DNA of 64,000 nt, from NCBI RefSeq assembly GCF_003171515.1, contig NC_089393.1, positions 1,240,001-1,304,000 on the forward strand. The letters run 5' to 3'. The translations under genes were made by a program, and so were the position numbers. Each line of letters opens with the position of its first letter. Position 1 is the first letter of the stretch. The notes below the pieces were generated by a model that worked only from the letters and a program-made list of their open reading frames with translations, ran no database searches and was not told where the DNA came from. The DNA is from Pyrenophora tritici-repentis. Its lineage: Eukaryota; Ascomycota; Dothideomycetes; Pleosporales; Pleosporaceae. Positions 20,721-32,534 of this stretch are shown piece after piece.

Positions 20721-23700
20721 TGCGTCGGCTGTTGGGAAAGTTTGCCCTTTTGAAAAGCTATGCGTGTTGGCGGTAGCGATGATGATTGAATGGGTGTGGG
20801 CAGCAGTTGTGAGTGGAGAGTGGAGCGTTGGTATGGCGAAGAATGGTTGTGGGTGTATGAGTGTTTGTGGTAGCGATGATGGATGACTTCGCCACACTTA
20901 TATCGTCAGGTGCTGTGATGACTGTGTTGCGAACGTGACCGTGGAAACCGACCGAACAGTTGGACCAGGTTACTTATGCGGGCGTCGGAACAGTCAATTA
21001 GCAAGCAGTCGACAAGAGTTGGCAATGCGGAGATAGGACAAGGTGTACTGGGCGACCCCAATCGTCCCGAAACAGATGGGGTGGGCGGGCGAGTTATAGC
21101 TCGCAGCGGTTTCAGCAGGCTACAGCATGCGAACAAGGACTACGTGACTCTCGCTTTGAGACACACTGGCGCCCATGTGCTAGCGAACCAGACAAAGAGG
21201 GTGTGCGGTTGGCGCGTGCCAGGCCTTTGATCCTCCCACTCCCCCAGGCCGGGCATCATCAATATGGAGAGAGCGCGCCTGTTGCGCGCGGCCGGCAAGC
21301 TGACGAATGCGGGCGGCCAAGAAGTGAGTCGAAGGCAGACGAAAGGGCGCGCGGCGGCCAATTGCAATGCGACCGGTGAGGCGGACTCACTCACAATAGC
21401 AGTCAGCGAACGCGCGCGGGCTTTGATCGAGTCACTGCGCAGTGCCAGTGCCTCTCTAGACAATGCCAATGCCAATGCTTCGACCGCCCGCGATGCATCG
21501 CTTCGATCCAGCGCCAACAAGGCCTAGTGTGTCGGCGCCAGCGGTGCCCGGAGTTGCAGAGTGCAGACGTGAACTGTACCTCATCCCATGCAATTCTCGA
21601 CGTCGTATACAGTACTGTACAAACCTTGGATCTCTGCCAACACGTTTCCTGCTCCCATTGCGCCCCATTGCCCTCCCATTGACCTTGCTGTTGACTGTCG
21701 GCGCGCCATTGGGCCATGCTGCCAGCAGCCAACGTGTCACAGCAGCGCCCAATGGCTGCGGGTGCCTACCTACACAGGTCCCCAATTCACAATCTCCCAA
21801 ACTACTATAGTTAGTATCGAGTCACCGCATCCGTCATCCAGAGCCTGGCTGGTGGCTGGTCCTACCTACTACGCTGCCCTGGCCGCAGTCTGACCGCCGA
21901 CCTGACAGATTCCACTTTCCTTTCAGTCCAGCATGGCCCATCGACGGCGTCGCCCGCCCAATTCCCACTGCCTTGCCCCAGTGGCGGACTAACTGAGGGG
22001 TCATGGCATGCATCTGACCTGACACACCGCAGTGCCCCCATCTATCCGTCGGCGGCGGGTACCGCGTACGTGCTCATCGCAATGCGTAGCCATGGTTCCC
22101 ATCCGTGGTCTTGTGACGTGAATTGAGCGAACAGCCTCTACTATCAAAGCGACTGGAGTGACCGCCACTACCACTACCCCAACCCCAACTACAAGGTTCA
22201 GGGCATTTTCATGTCTTGCAGCGGGTAGAAGGCCACTGCTGCATCAATTCGTCCCACTGCTGCAGCGTGCTCCCGCAATTGCCTTCCCTTTCCCCATCAT
22301 CGACCACATGGTCTGGCTGGCTGTCTTGCATGTGAAAGTGTCCGGGCTCAGGTGGACAAAACGTCCAGGTCATCTACGGCGCCATCCCTGCCTCGCTGGA
22401 TGGCTCGCACACACTCTCAACACGAAGCCGCTCACGGGGCAGCTATGGCAAGACACCATCTTTGTGCTTAGTTGGGATCTTGTTTCAGACATCCCAGCTT
22501 GTGTCTTATCGTCGTTATCGTAGCTGTGGGGGAGGGGAATTGCCCTATCCAGCTTCTCCACATCCGTTGCGAGCCCAAGATGCCGATTGCACCATTGCTT
22601 TTGCGAGCGCTGCTGCCGCCCGCAATTAGCACTATTGCTATCATAACACCGACAATTGCCGATTCTGCCCAGAAGTCGTCATCTTTCTTACTATCCAAAG
22701 GGCATCGCTTCCGTCGTACCCCTCACCTCTTCAGCCGACCTGGGCGGCCCAGACCGATGCCGAAGAGGGTTTCCGCGGGCTAAGCGCTAATTGCCCTGAC
22801 TCTTTGCCTGACTCGATTACACTTTGTGTGTTTCCATGGTGGCGCGATTCAAGCTTCGTCCCATCGACAACAACTCAATTGCAATTCATGTCGCAAGAGC
22901 ATCAATCGCTCTCTTCGCGAGCTTGGTCCCAGACAGGCCTGGCCATGTGCAGCGCGGGTATAGCGATCTACGCGTCCAGATCCACACGCCAGCTGGTCAG
23001 CCGATAGGCCAATGCAAGCAGATGACCCTGTCGTTTGCTGCCCTGTCCTTCACCACATGCAACCCCTTGAGACCCTGCATCCGCCATGCTTGTAACCTGC
23101 CGGTCTAACAATGGGGGCCGCAGGACCTTGTTTCATGGCTTTGGGAAGAGAGACATTGGCATAGTCCTTTCATATCCACTTTGTTAATTGCGTCACCGTC
23201 AGCCGTAAGACAGGCACGCCCTGCATAACTTACTGCTCGCCTTGCCATAAGCAGGAACTTGTCAGCACTATTCGGGCTGCAAGCAACAGAAGACGGGCTT
23301 GACGGCGCGCCAGCCAACCTCGGAAAGACTGATTGCGCCAGATTCGATATGGCGAGATATGTACGGTAGAGTAGCACGGCAGAATTGCCCGGTCATGACG
23401 CATGCCATCCTTGACCTGCTGAGTACAGTAGAGTGAAGAAGACGTCGGCCCACTCGTATCCTACCACACACCTCCACAGCATTAAGATCATGAGATCAAA
23501 GTAATGCCGATGTCCAATTTGTCCTCGGGGCAACCATGTCGACATTCGACCATCACCATTCAATCGCGTGATGGCGCATCGAGTTGCACATCGATCGATT
23601 CGCGATTGCATTTCACGTGGGGGATAAGCATGCTAAGTCGGCCTTACTTTGTTAGGAAATTATCGAAACAGCATGGATTGCAGTAGAACCCACAGTCGCT

Positions 23701-23788
23701 GCTTCCTCAACCCTACTCGACTGTCTCCAACTACGTCATCGTCAGCGCTGGCAGAGCAACACAACATGCATGGTCATTGCAATTTGCC
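20721..23788. other. Three-kilobase gene-poor stretch
   Basis: No frame with convincing coding character on either strand and no RNA gene recognised. Short low-complexity tracts occur (GCCAAT repeats near 21460-21475, a CACTAC/CCCAAC tract near 22160-22195). The ends hold the promoters of the divergent SWIRM and SWIM-domain genes. Confidence 0.45.
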
Positions 23789-24670
23789 ATGTCCTCGCCA
23801 GCTGTGCATACCCACCGCCTCTTCGTAACCCGACTGCTCAATTCCCTCCCCACAGTAACGCCGCGGTCTGGGGAAGTTACCGCCGCCGAGGAGAATCCCC
23901 TCGGTAACGTATCCGATGCGGTGAAGAAACAGCTGCTCGCCTTGCAGGTCCTTTTCCCCAACGAGTTCGTCCCAGCCTTGGATCTGCTTGACCGATGCCT
24001 TGTCACTCGACACCGCATCTGCGACTCCTCACAGCGCAATGCACATGCGAATGAGACCCAGCGAGAGGCTGCAGACATGCACATGCAAGGCACCGGGGAA
24101 GCAACCCACAGCCGTGACGCGCCTATGAGAGATGCAGAAACTCGTAACGCGCCAGCAATTCATGAGGCCTCAAACATGCACGAGGCGACGAATCATGCAC
24201 TAGACACGTCCGCGCAAGACGAGGGACCGCCAGATGTCACCATACGGGCTGCACCGGATACCACTTACAGCAATGACATAGTATACTACGTCGCATCGGC
24301 TCAACAACGCTCCTCCCGCTTTAGTACCTCGTACGAATCGAAGACCTGCTACGAGGTCCGCCTGCAAGCTTGGAACTGCTCTTGTCCTGCTTTTGCATTT
24401 GCTGCCTTCCCTGCGACGAACAACGAGGTGTCGGTCTCATCATACGACACCCAAAACGAAGCGGACGGAAGTGATTCGACAGAGGAGGCCGGCGACACTG
24501 CCTGGTTATTTGGTGGTATAAGCTTGGGTGACGGCATGCCACCTATTTGCAAACACCTCTTGGCATGTGTTCTTGCCGAGAGATGCAGTGGTCTATTTGG
24601 AGGGTTTGTGGAAGAAAAGACTGTTAGTGTCGAGGAAGCTGCCGGATGGGCTGCTGGATGGGGAGACTGA
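23789..24670 (+). CDS. SWIM zinc-finger protein, Sws1/Shu2-like
   Basis: An intronless frame; the second ATG (MSSPAVHTHRLFV) gives 293 residues and the first, at 23777, adds four. The N-terminal third is helical (VSDAVKKQLLALQVLFPNEF). A low-complexity middle rich in His/Met/Asp/Ala (about 95-155) is probably disordered. The C-terminal half carries a SWIM finger: WNCSCPAFAF supplies CxC and PPICKHLLACVLAE supplies CxH. This pattern and the following Leu-Ala helix match the Sws1/Shu2/ZSWIM7 family, which works with Rad51 paralogues in homologous recombination. The long spacer between the two metal half-sites (about 60 residues) is typical of fungal members. A DNA-repair role is inferred from family. 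Confidence 0.7.
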   Translation: MSSPAVHTHRLFVTRLLNSLPTVTPRSGEVTAAEENPLGNVSDAVKKQLLALQVLFPNEFVPALDLLDRCLVTRHRICDSSQRNAHANETQREAADMHMQGTGEATHSRDAPMRDAETRNAPAIHEASNMHEATNHALDTSAQDEGPPDVTIRAAPDTTYSNDIVYYVASAQQRSSRFSTSYESKTCYEVRLQAWNCSCPAFAFAAFPATNNEVSVSSYDTQNEADGSDSTEEAGDTAWLFGGISLGDGMPPICKHLLACVLAERCSGLFGGFVEEKTVSVEEAAGWAAGWGD

Positions 24671-24960
24671 GAGACAGCACTTGTTGAGTATGGATAACAG
24701 ACTCATTTCGGTCCGTCATGTATCTATAGGTATGCTGTGACGAGTCAGTAATCATACCTTTGGCATGTCCGGATATCCGCCAACTGCTGTCATGTTCTTG
24801 GTATTTCGTATCTATCATGCCGTTATTACACAAATGCCAGGGTCATGCAAAACGAAGTTGCCCATGTCTCTTCCCAAGCCCTCAAGTGTGGTATAGTACA
24901 CGGTCTTTGCCAGAAGGTGCGTCCTGGTCACATGCTCTATCCCCATGTCTCCTTGCTCCT

Positions 24961-26217
24961 TCAGCCCTTCTTCTTGGGCTCCTCCTTGGCCTTTTCTTTG
25001 CCCTTTTCTCCCTCCTTGACCTCACCATTGGTCTTTTCATCCTTCTTCTCCTTGTCACCCTCCTTGGCCTCTTCTTTCTTGGCCTCCTTGTCCTCCGCTT
25101 GCTGCTTGTTCTGAATCTTGTTCTCAATTAGGTCGTGGAAAGCGGTGATGGCGCGAATCAAACTCGAGAGGTAGATGGCCATGAGCTGGTCATTCGTCTT
25201 GATGCTCATGGCACGCGCAAGCTCGCCATTGTCAACAGCGCCTGCCTGGCCTGCCGAGGCACCGACGCCGTTGGTTGCGCCGCCGACTGGTGCGGCCTTG
25301 GGTGTGGAGAGGTTGGGTAGGAGGTTGAAGACGTCCTGGAGGTTTCCGAGAATGGCGTGGTTGACGGGTAGGTCTTCGTCAAGGACCTTTTGGAGGTATT
25401 GTCCAATGTCTCGTAACCGTAGATGTAGGCCTTGGAGTGACTGTAGTTGCGAGGTTATGCGTGTAGAGAGAGTGCCAACAGCGACATCACGGATATCACG
25501 CAGGAGGTGCTCTACACCAATCTCCTCGGCCTCTTCAGCCTCGATTATTGAGGGTGTGTGTACGAAAGTCTTGGAGGTGGTTGTGCCGTCCTGGACGTCT
25601 TGTTAGTTCCCGAACTAGTTGTCTTTCTCGCTGCCAGGGCCATTGTTATGTAACAGGGCCAGGGCAGGTGCACTCACATCCTTGATCTCTTCTACCGCAA
25701 AGTACGCATCTGTTGGTACGCCGACTTCCTTTGGCTGAACGTCAATAATGACGAGCAGTGGGTTAGGTGTGTACCGCTTGAATAGCTCGTTGACTTCCAA
25801 GTCGGACGCCCGTAGTTTGGGGCCTGTGTGATACCAACCGATGAGCTTCTCCCGCGCGTTGACCTTCTTGAACATGTCGTTCATCGATTCGACGTAGTTG
25901 TGGTCCAGAAACCATACCGAGGGGTCTTTTTCATCTTCTTCGAATGGTACTGCGGCCTGTCAGCTCTTGCATACGTCGCTTGCCCCAGTTGTGCTGCGCA
26001 GGCGGCAAACTAGACAATGGAGGGGCTACACACCCGCGAAGCTGTTGGACACGCGTACGTTCTTGCCGTCGTTCTGTCCAAGTAGTACACCAACTACTCT
26101 CCTCTTGGTGCCCTTGGCTTGTCGGCCATAGTGATCTGCTGCCGAGAGGAGTACGAGCGGCGCGACCGAGACATTGCGGGTCACGAGCGACAGCGTCTCT
26201 GCTGTGGTGGCGGGCAT
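24961..26217 (-). CDS. RPN8: 26S proteasome regulatory subunit Rpn8
   Basis: Three exons (26217-26034, 25949-25678, 25590-24961) give 361 residues. An MPN domain covers residues 1 to about 140 ([27 protein letters not shown]). The JAMM metal site is degenerate: the usual HxHP is replaced within [19 protein letters not shown], as expected for Rpn8, the inactive partner of the deubiquitinase Rpn11 in the proteasome lid. Helical bundle segments follow ([18 protein letters not shown]). The C-terminus is an unusually long Lys/Glu-rich tail (about 310-361), probably coiled or disordered. The third acceptor (CCAG before GACGGC) was preferred because it keeps phase 0 and gives [14 protein letters not shown]. 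It lies in the same orientation just downstream of PEX16. Confidence 0.93.
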
Positions 26218-26658
26218 GTTGATGATGTGTGTCCGATCGCCGAGGAGAATGTGAATTGTTCAAGATGAGGCGGCGGTGACGGACTCTGTTGGACGGCGGG
26301 TGGTGTGTGGTTGTTGTTGTTGATGCGGCTCTGCAATGGTCATCGAAGCTTTCGGGACTGGCGATGCTGAGCTAGCGCTCCGGAGCTCTGGCCCACACAC
26401 CGAGCAGTCAGCGAGCGACGTCAGTATCCCCCGAATTCACGCATTGCACATATCAAGACTGTCACATGTAGAACAGTTAATCATTGGTATCTAACGAAAG
26501 TATAATACAAATAGCGCTCTGCAAGTTTGAAAGTAAAGGCGCCGCCTTATAAAATCTGTTCGTTCACGTCGTCTCAATTGAGACATCAACACCGAGGACC
26601 CCATTGTCAAACATTACCGCGTTGGACCGAGAAGACCCGTATACAAAAATAATAAAAA
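26218..26658. other. Intergenic between RPN8 and PEX16
   Basis: The RPN8 promoter and the PEX16 3' flank, including a TTG-rich tract near 26310-26325. No gene or known proteasome-box motif was recognised. Confidence 0.5.
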
Positions 26659-27951
26659 TTATAAAGTGGCGGTCGGGAAGTAGTACTGGTCCCAGAGGTA
26701 CTCGTAGTCTTCAATGACACCACCGACCATGTCGAGAAGGAGCTTGCCCTTTAGCTTTCCGGTTATCGAGTGTATCCAAGCCCTATTCACCGTTAGCATA
26801 AACCGACATAGGGGGAGTACGCGAGGACTTACTTGGTGATGTTCTCGTAGAAAGCGCCGCGCATGACCCACCAGCCTAGGGACCAGCCCCGCTTCCGCAG
26901 CTCCTCCTTCTCTAGTCCTGTCAAGCCTCGCAGTCCTCCGGCTAGTCGCTCTTGGAAGTCCTTCTTTGCCAGTTGCCTTGCCCCATATTCCATGCTGAAA
27001 CCGACAAGCCATGGCCGCCAGCTCTTCCTGTCGCCGCTAAAGTGTTGCATAGCCAGAGCGTATACGACCGGTCGCAGAATGTACAATGTCTCCGCAATCT
27101 CACCCTTTCCACTCACTCGGTGTAGCAGGGCCTTGGGTGGCTTGATATCGTCCGCCGTGAGAACCTTGGAAAGGAGGTAGCTAGAAATATCCGAAGAGTC
27201 TGGTAGGCTCGGCATGGAGAGGCCTGTCCTGGGCATTGTCCAGTTCTCTGCCTCGACTGATCGCTCACTGGGTGGTGTATCCATCCCGTCGGCCGATGCT
27301 GACGATTCCTCCAGCGAGCTAGGGTCGATTTCTCTTTGGGGGAGCGGCGGAGAGAGAAGTGGTCTCGAGTTTGTCAAGCGTAGCAGCAACAGTCGGCATA
27401 CTGCCTTTACCACCTCCAGCAACACTACCACGCGCCACCGGACCTTCTCGCCCTTTCTCTTGGCCGCCATCTCCCACAGCAGCTCGGTATACTGAATCAT
27501 CTGGAGTACGATGGCGATCCGCTTGTACGTCGGAGAGCTTTGGGTCCAGAACTTTGTATATCGGTGATGCGGGGTGAGGGGTTGTCGTCGCGCCCCCGGC
27601 ATTTGCGCCATAGCCTTGGAAAGGAGAGAGTCATGGTAGAGGGAGAGAACCTGGACGCCGCTGTGTACTGAGACTTTGTTAGATGCAATAGTCGCCGTAG
27701 TTGGGTGCGAAACGTACAGGACTCGGATGCGATCTCGGATTCCCGGAAGCGTCCTACAGTTGTTAGCGGGCCGCCAAAAATAACCTTCTTGCCATTTACG
27801 TACCAGGGATGATGTAGGTTAGCGATCGCAGCGCTGACTCAATCTGCGTCACCGCGCTGCTGTTCTTCGTGATGAAGTCTGAGTACATGCCCAGCCACTT
27901 CGGGGGCATCGAGAACACCTCGCCCGTCTTCTGCGTCGCTTGCTTGTACAT
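26659..27951 (-). CDS. PEX16: Peroxisomal membrane biogenesis protein Pex16
   Basis: Four exons (27951-27804, 27753-27718, 27667-26833, 26782-26659) give 380 residues. Family stretches are clear: PPKWLGMYSDFITKNSSAV then QIESALRSLTYIIPGRF, split by the first intron; the 36-nt second exon encodes FRESEIASES; VQVLSLYHDSLLSKAM follows; the C-terminus is DYEYLWDQYYFPTATL. Two hydrophobic segments around residues 110-145 and 240-265 fit the integral-membrane topology. Pex16 helps place peroxisomal membrane proteins, acting at the ER and peroxisome. A Ser/Pro-rich insert (about 155-205) separates the conserved blocks. The ATG at 27951 is the only one in frame before the conserved start region, although an upstream exon cannot be excluded. 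Confidence 0.9.
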
Positions 27952-28679
27952 GGCCGTAGTCGCGTCAGCAAATGCGCTGACTTCGGGCGGGTTTGCGACG
28001 TGTACGTGCCCGTGTTGAGATATGCACGTGTAGATAGGAGCGATGGACGAGGGTGAGATGGTGCAGGTGCGTCTGTCTGACGCGCACTAACTTACCAAGT
28101 ACCGAGGCACGTCCGGCTCAGTCACTAAGTTACCCTGAGTCCCTGACTACCCCGGATGCGGCGCGTCCACGTCGGCATGCCGACGTATCTGCTTTGGACA
28201 CACAAGATAACCTCAACATGGCTGATTTAGTTGCAGCAGTAGCTACCTGCTCTCTTTCTAGCTACATTGTCAGTGACGTTCTCATTCCAGCCAGTGACGT
28301 GTAGGCTGTGACGTTTCTTGCCTACACACACCTGCCATGATGCAATTGCTCGCAGATCATGGGCATTTACCTTTCGCATACCTCTGCTACATGCCACCAT
28401 CCAGGCCGGCGTTGCTCACTAATAACGCACCTAGCATGTGACTGCGCGTAAAAGGAAAAACACGACACGTCACAGTACCGAGATACCTGTGCGAGCATAC
28501 ACCGCTCAAGCAATACAAAACCCTCTTTGTTTCGGACGCCTCTCGTACTCATTCTCTCCCTGTTGCCTATTCACCTTCTGTCTTCATCCCACATCAAAGT
28601 CACCTGCAAGCAGAAGACGACTTCAGTATCACGTCAAAGTTCAAATACCCTCAAGGCGTCCACCTAGAGTCTCTACACA
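27952..28679. other. Divergent promoter region of PEX16 and the HD gene
   Basis: A 0.7 kb bidirectional promoter interval. The right part is a C/T-rich leader for the HD-domain gene. No coding exon was supported. Confidence 0.5.
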
Positions 28680-29375
28680 ATGCCGAGCAACGACTTGGAC
28701 CAGCTGCCCGTTCCTCGACTACCCATCAGAGAAGAGGACAAACGACTCTTTGCATCAATCAATGGCTTTGTCCACCAGTACATGTCCAACTACGACAACT
28801 CACACGATTACCAACACATCCTACGCGTCCTCTCCAACACCAACCGAATCCACCAGGCAGAACTCAAGGCCGATCCTTCAGCCAGCTACGACACCACCGC
28901 CATGTTCCTCGCTGCAGCTCTGCACGACGTAGGCGATCACAAATACGCAAAACCAGGCGAAGACGTCGAGCACCAAATCGCCAACACCCTCCTCCATCAT
29001 GGCGCATCCAAAGAGCTAGCCCTAAAAGTTCAAACCATTGTCAAACACGTATCATACAGCCACGAAGCCAGCAACCCACAAGGTGTTGCCCTGTGCCTTG
29101 AGCAACATCCTGAACTAGCCATTGTCCAAGACGCGGATCGGTTGGATGCTATTGGCGCAGTGGGAATAGCACGCACCTTTTCTTTTGGAGCAGCAAAGAT
29201 GCCGGACCTACCCATGGGAAGGACTATTGATCATTTCGAGGAAAAATTGTATAGGCTAGCGGGCATAATGAAGACGGCGTCTGGGAGGGAGATGGCAAGG
29301 CAAAGACATGAAATTCTCATGGAGTTTGTGGGTAGGTATCATGATGAGGCAGAGTTGAGCTTTGAGTTACAATGA
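28680..29375 (+). CDS. HD-domain phosphohydrolase
   Basis: An intronless frame of 231 residues with the metal-binding HD set visible: H46 in DYQHILRVLSNT, H82-D83 in FLAAALHDVGDHKY, and D151 or D153 in AIVQDADRLDAIGAVGIART. The order H...HD...D and the VQDADRLDAIGA block match the YedJ-like HD family. These small soluble enzymes hydrolyse phosphate esters, often nucleotides; the physiological substrate is unknown. The ATG follows a pyrimidine-rich leader with the context CACAATGCC. It is transcribed divergently from PEX16. Confidence 0.87.
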   Translation: MPSNDLDQLPVPRLPIREEDKRLFASINGFVHQYMSNYDNSHDYQHILRVLSNTNRIHQAELKADPSASYDTTAMFLAAALHDVGDHKYAKPGEDVEHQIANTLLHHGASKELALKVQTIVKHVSYSHEASNPQGVALCLEQHPELAIVQDADRLDAIGAVGIARTFSFGAAKMPDLPMGRTIDHFEEKLYRLAGIMKTASGREMARQRHEILMEFVGRYHDEAELSFELQ

Positions 29376-31094
29376 AATTTTGTTACCTTCCATCTCATGG
29401 GACCTTTTAGTATTACAAGAGAATCTAATTCTAGTGAACGAATGCAGGGGCTATCGGGACGGCATGTTTCGGCATGCATACATCCGTGCAGTTCATGTGT
29501 GTTACTCACCTTGATATGGAGTCTGAATCAGTCATCACTACATCTCGGCCAGATGTCCATATCAAGTCTTGACTATTCGTAACATCCAGGATGGAGCCTT
29601 TGTGAAAGCCAGGGTCGTATCTTCTCATAAGTGCATTCACCAGGGTACTACACCCAGAAAGAGGGTATCTTACTAGCTTTCAAGTGGGTAGCTTTTTTAT
29701 TTACAGCCAACGGTATAATACAGGACTCGACTCGGCATTTAAACCCGGGTATCATGGATCCCGATTGGATTGGGAAGAAAATCCCGATTTTTATCAATTC
29801 CCAATTCCATTACACATGCATGACGATAAAAGTACCAAAGATAAGATGGAGGAGTTGGTGAATGACTCAGTTATTCGGGAGAGTCGGGAGAGGCTGAAGT
29901 AGCAGAAGGCCAGACTTAAGAAAAGCAAATGTATTAGTACTGCTCTAGAATAAATACATGTGCACACCATTAACAGTGTTGGCTGATTCTACAATAGGAA
30001 AGTGCTAACATGGTGATGTCAGGATTCTTCACTTTTAAGGTGGTGAGGTGGTTCTGTTCACTACTTAGGTAAATCTATGACACGCCGCTTGCGGGTGTGA
30101 GGGACTTTTCTCACCGATGAATGTGCACGGGCCGATACCCAAGCAAAACATGCTTTTAATCTATCCAATACTAGCAAGTCGCATGCAATGCACATCTAAG
30201 ATGCCCTGCGTGGCTTCACGGAAGAGGTGTGCCAGCCAATCAGCGTGCATCAGGTGACAATCTCGGCTTACGCATCTTGGCGAACAGCGTGCCTCTACCA
30301 TCAACCTTCGTCTGTCGCTCACTGCATTTGTTGTACATTATCGAGTCAGATCCGGGCGGCACGGCCGACTCCAAACACCTTCTCGCTGCTAGTGCTCTGT
30401 TGCCAAGCCCACACTCCATCTGTAAGACATTAGTTGGTGTCCACAATGCACGTTGAGGATGTATGTACCCGGGTACTCTACCCACATTCTACCCAGGCAG
30501 ACAAACATAGTGCTAGCTACGATCGAGGCTCTCCGAGACCGCACGGAACCGTCGTAGTGGAGACGAGGACATGCCACAGAATCGTAGGATTCATGTACGG
30601 TACGATGTCGTGCATGGAAATCTTGCAAGGTGCGACTGCATACAGCACAGAGGTGGAACGTCTATCTCGCATCTGCTACTACATCGATCTGGAGCAAGAC
30701 TCCATGATCCCGGTCGGGTCGACTCCGCGAGATGGTACCGCGCCGTCTCCGATTTGCCCCTGTTAGGTAGGACACCTAGTGCAGGAGCACTGCTTCGACG
30801 GTGAACGCTGTGCAGAGACCACACCCAACAGTCGCCTATGCTTCCAGCTGAGCGCAAATGAAGTACGACAGTATTACGAGACGAAACAGTAAGACTTGGG
30901 TTGAGTTCTAGGCGAGGAAGATTTCTTAGCAATACGTGACGTTCCGCTACAAGCCTCATACCGACTGCTGATTGGCGGGTCAAGTTGCCGTGTCCCAATC
31001 AACATCGAGACTGGCTATGCCAGCCATATAACTAGGAGGAATCTAAGATATCAACTGCGTTTTTGGGTTAATCGACGATCGGTGTATTTAAAAC
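29376..31094. other. Gene-poor stretch with one small coding-like frame
   Basis: No gene is supported apart from the fragment at 29684-29902. Scattered short open frames around 30.2-31.0 kb overlap on both strands without coding character. Confidence 0.4.
29684..29902 (+). CDS. Small unrecognised coding-like frame
   Basis: A 72-codon frame whose second half (SRLDWEENPDFYQFPIPLHM, then an acidic/basic helix-like tail ending RESRERLK) reads like real protein. It has no promoter clue, no recognised family and no clear neighbouring exon. It could be a small gene, the last exon of a lost gene, or chance. Confidence 0.22.
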   Translation: MGSFFIYSQRYNTGLDSAFKPGYHGSRLDWEENPDFYQFPIPLHMHDDKSTKDKMEELVNDSVIRESRERLK

Positions 31095-31697
31095 ATGTAT
31101 ACCTCTGGACCCTGCTCGGTTCACATCCCTAGTATCCCGGCGGCCATGCGTCCCCTCAGACCCCTTCTTCCTTCTGCTACACGGCCACGCAACGAGCCCC
31201 TTCCTCTATTACCCCGCGAGCGCGTCGCATCTGCATGCGATCAGTGTCGAGCCCGAAAAATCAAATGTAACGGCAAGAGGCCTGTGTGTCTTGAATGCGT
31301 CAGGCGCTCAACATCCTGCCACTATGCCGCTCGATCGACCGAGACACAGGGACAAGCCCTGAAGCGAAAGTACGATGCGCTACAGTCTGAGAACGAGGCA
31401 TATGCCGAGTTGTTCAGCCTGATCCGTACCAGGCCAGATAACGAATCCTTTGAGATTCTCCGTCGTATCAAACTGGGTACTGACGTCCGCGATATCCTCA
31501 AGCATATCAAGGAAGCGGATCTGCTTATTCAACTCAACCTGAGACCGCAGAACAGGTTCAGATACACACTTCCCTTCATGTCTACCATGTCTGCGCGTAT
31601 CTCTCATCCGGAGAACTTGTACTACGCTCCATCTCCATCCGAGTCGCCGCCTGAGCCAGTCAATATCCCTTCAATCGATTCGCTTCTGGATCGTTGA
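31095..31697 (+). CDS. Short Zn2Cys6 DNA-binding protein
   Basis: An intronless frame of 200 residues (183 if the ATG at 31146 is used). The cluster is at C48, C51, C58, C65, C68 and C75 (SACDQCRARKIKCNGKRPVC, then LECVRRSTSCHY). It is followed by a coiled-coil dimerisation stretch (QALKRKYDALQSENEAYAEL) and the block RTRPDNESFEILRRIKLGTD plus ILKHIKEADLLIQLNL, typical of many fungal C6 regulators. The protein then stops at LDR, before the large middle homology region most such regulators carry. It is therefore either a naturally short regulator or a C-terminally truncated one; the pogo element begins 0.7 kb downstream. It probably binds DNA in the nucleus. Confidence 0.75.
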   Translation: MYTSGPCSVHIPSIPAAMRPLRPLLPSATRPRNEPLPLLPRERVASACDQCRARKIKCNGKRPVCLECVRRSTSCHYAARSTETQGQALKRKYDALQSENEAYAELFSLIRTRPDNESFEILRRIKLGTDVRDILKHIKEADLLIQLNLRPQNRFRYTLPFMSTMSARISHPENLYYAPSPSESPPEPVNIPSIDSLLDR

Positions 31698-32382
31698 CCA
31701 ACCGCAACCAATTGGAACTATCATCCGGCCACATTCATTTTTTTCAGCTCCAGGGACCACGCAGCAGTTATACCCAGAGAAGAAAAACAAGACCACTCGA
31801 CTATCAGCCCAGGCTCGTACCCCGCAGTCAATTTTTAGCGACTCTATCGGAGTTTAATTGCCTCCTCGTTAGCTCCGTAAGTCTGTAGAATCTTTGCATC
31901 AGAACTGATTAACAGCTTAATCAGGCGACCGAGGGATCCGCTGAGCTGCATTGAGCTGTTGGCGATAAACCTACTGAACCATTTATTTCTGAAAACAAGC
32001 TGGCTAGATGTGAAGCCAAATCCCGGCTATCTAGCTTACGCACATGATGCAGAGTTTTGTACGCACCCTGCAGATGAGAGGAAGGGCTTTGTGTTTGCCT
32101 GAGTGGGGGTTCACCGGGGTACTGGTTTCTTCAGTATCATAAGTCATGTAAGGACCCGCTGTCTTGTTGACGGGGTATAAAAAGAGCAGGAGAAAGAAGA
32201 AAATACACCAGCAGTTGTTAGTACATTATTTCAGCCTTGAGGCAGAGAAAGATAAATCAATTGCCTAACCGCTCCATGTACATACAAAATGCTATTCGGC
32301 GACGAAATAGTCTGCTATTTAGCTAATAGGAGCTCTGTTTGTGTTGACGTGTGGTGTGCTGATGTACTGAAGGAGCTGTTTA
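31698..32382. other. Left flank of the pogo element
   Basis: About 0.7 kb, AT-rich toward the transposon. A 7-bp inverted pair (GCTAGAT...ATCTAGC) lies near 32003-32036. I could not rebuild a C-terminal regulator region for the preceding Zn2Cys6 gene here. Confidence 0.4.
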
Positions 32383-32433
32383 ACGTGTCCGTGCGCGTGA
32401 TGCGCGGATTCGCGTGATGCGCGGGGAACACCA
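32383..32433. repeat. Left terminal inverted repeat of the pogo element
   Basis: 51 bp beginning ACGTGTCCGTGCGCGTGATG, exactly complementary to the right end. It contains CGCGTGATGCGCGG twice, separated by ATT, so each end offers two candidate transposase-binding copies. Confidence 0.93.
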
Positions 32434-32534
32434 TATCCACTACTTCAAAAATGAAGCTATTAAGCCACGTATATAAGCTGTTATTATACGAATTTATAGA
32501 GGGGGAGTAATTAGATGCTTGCGATCAACTTGTA

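Noticed and set aside
9609..26217. A proteasome gene cluster (PUP2 and RPN8 in one window)
   Set aside because: They lie about 15 kb apart with many unrelated genes between; no shared promoter motif seen.
1..28679. A secondary-metabolite cluster around the Aro80-like regulator and MFS transporter
   Set aside because: No PKS, NRPS, terpene synthase or tailoring enzymes are nearby; neighbours are housekeeping genes.
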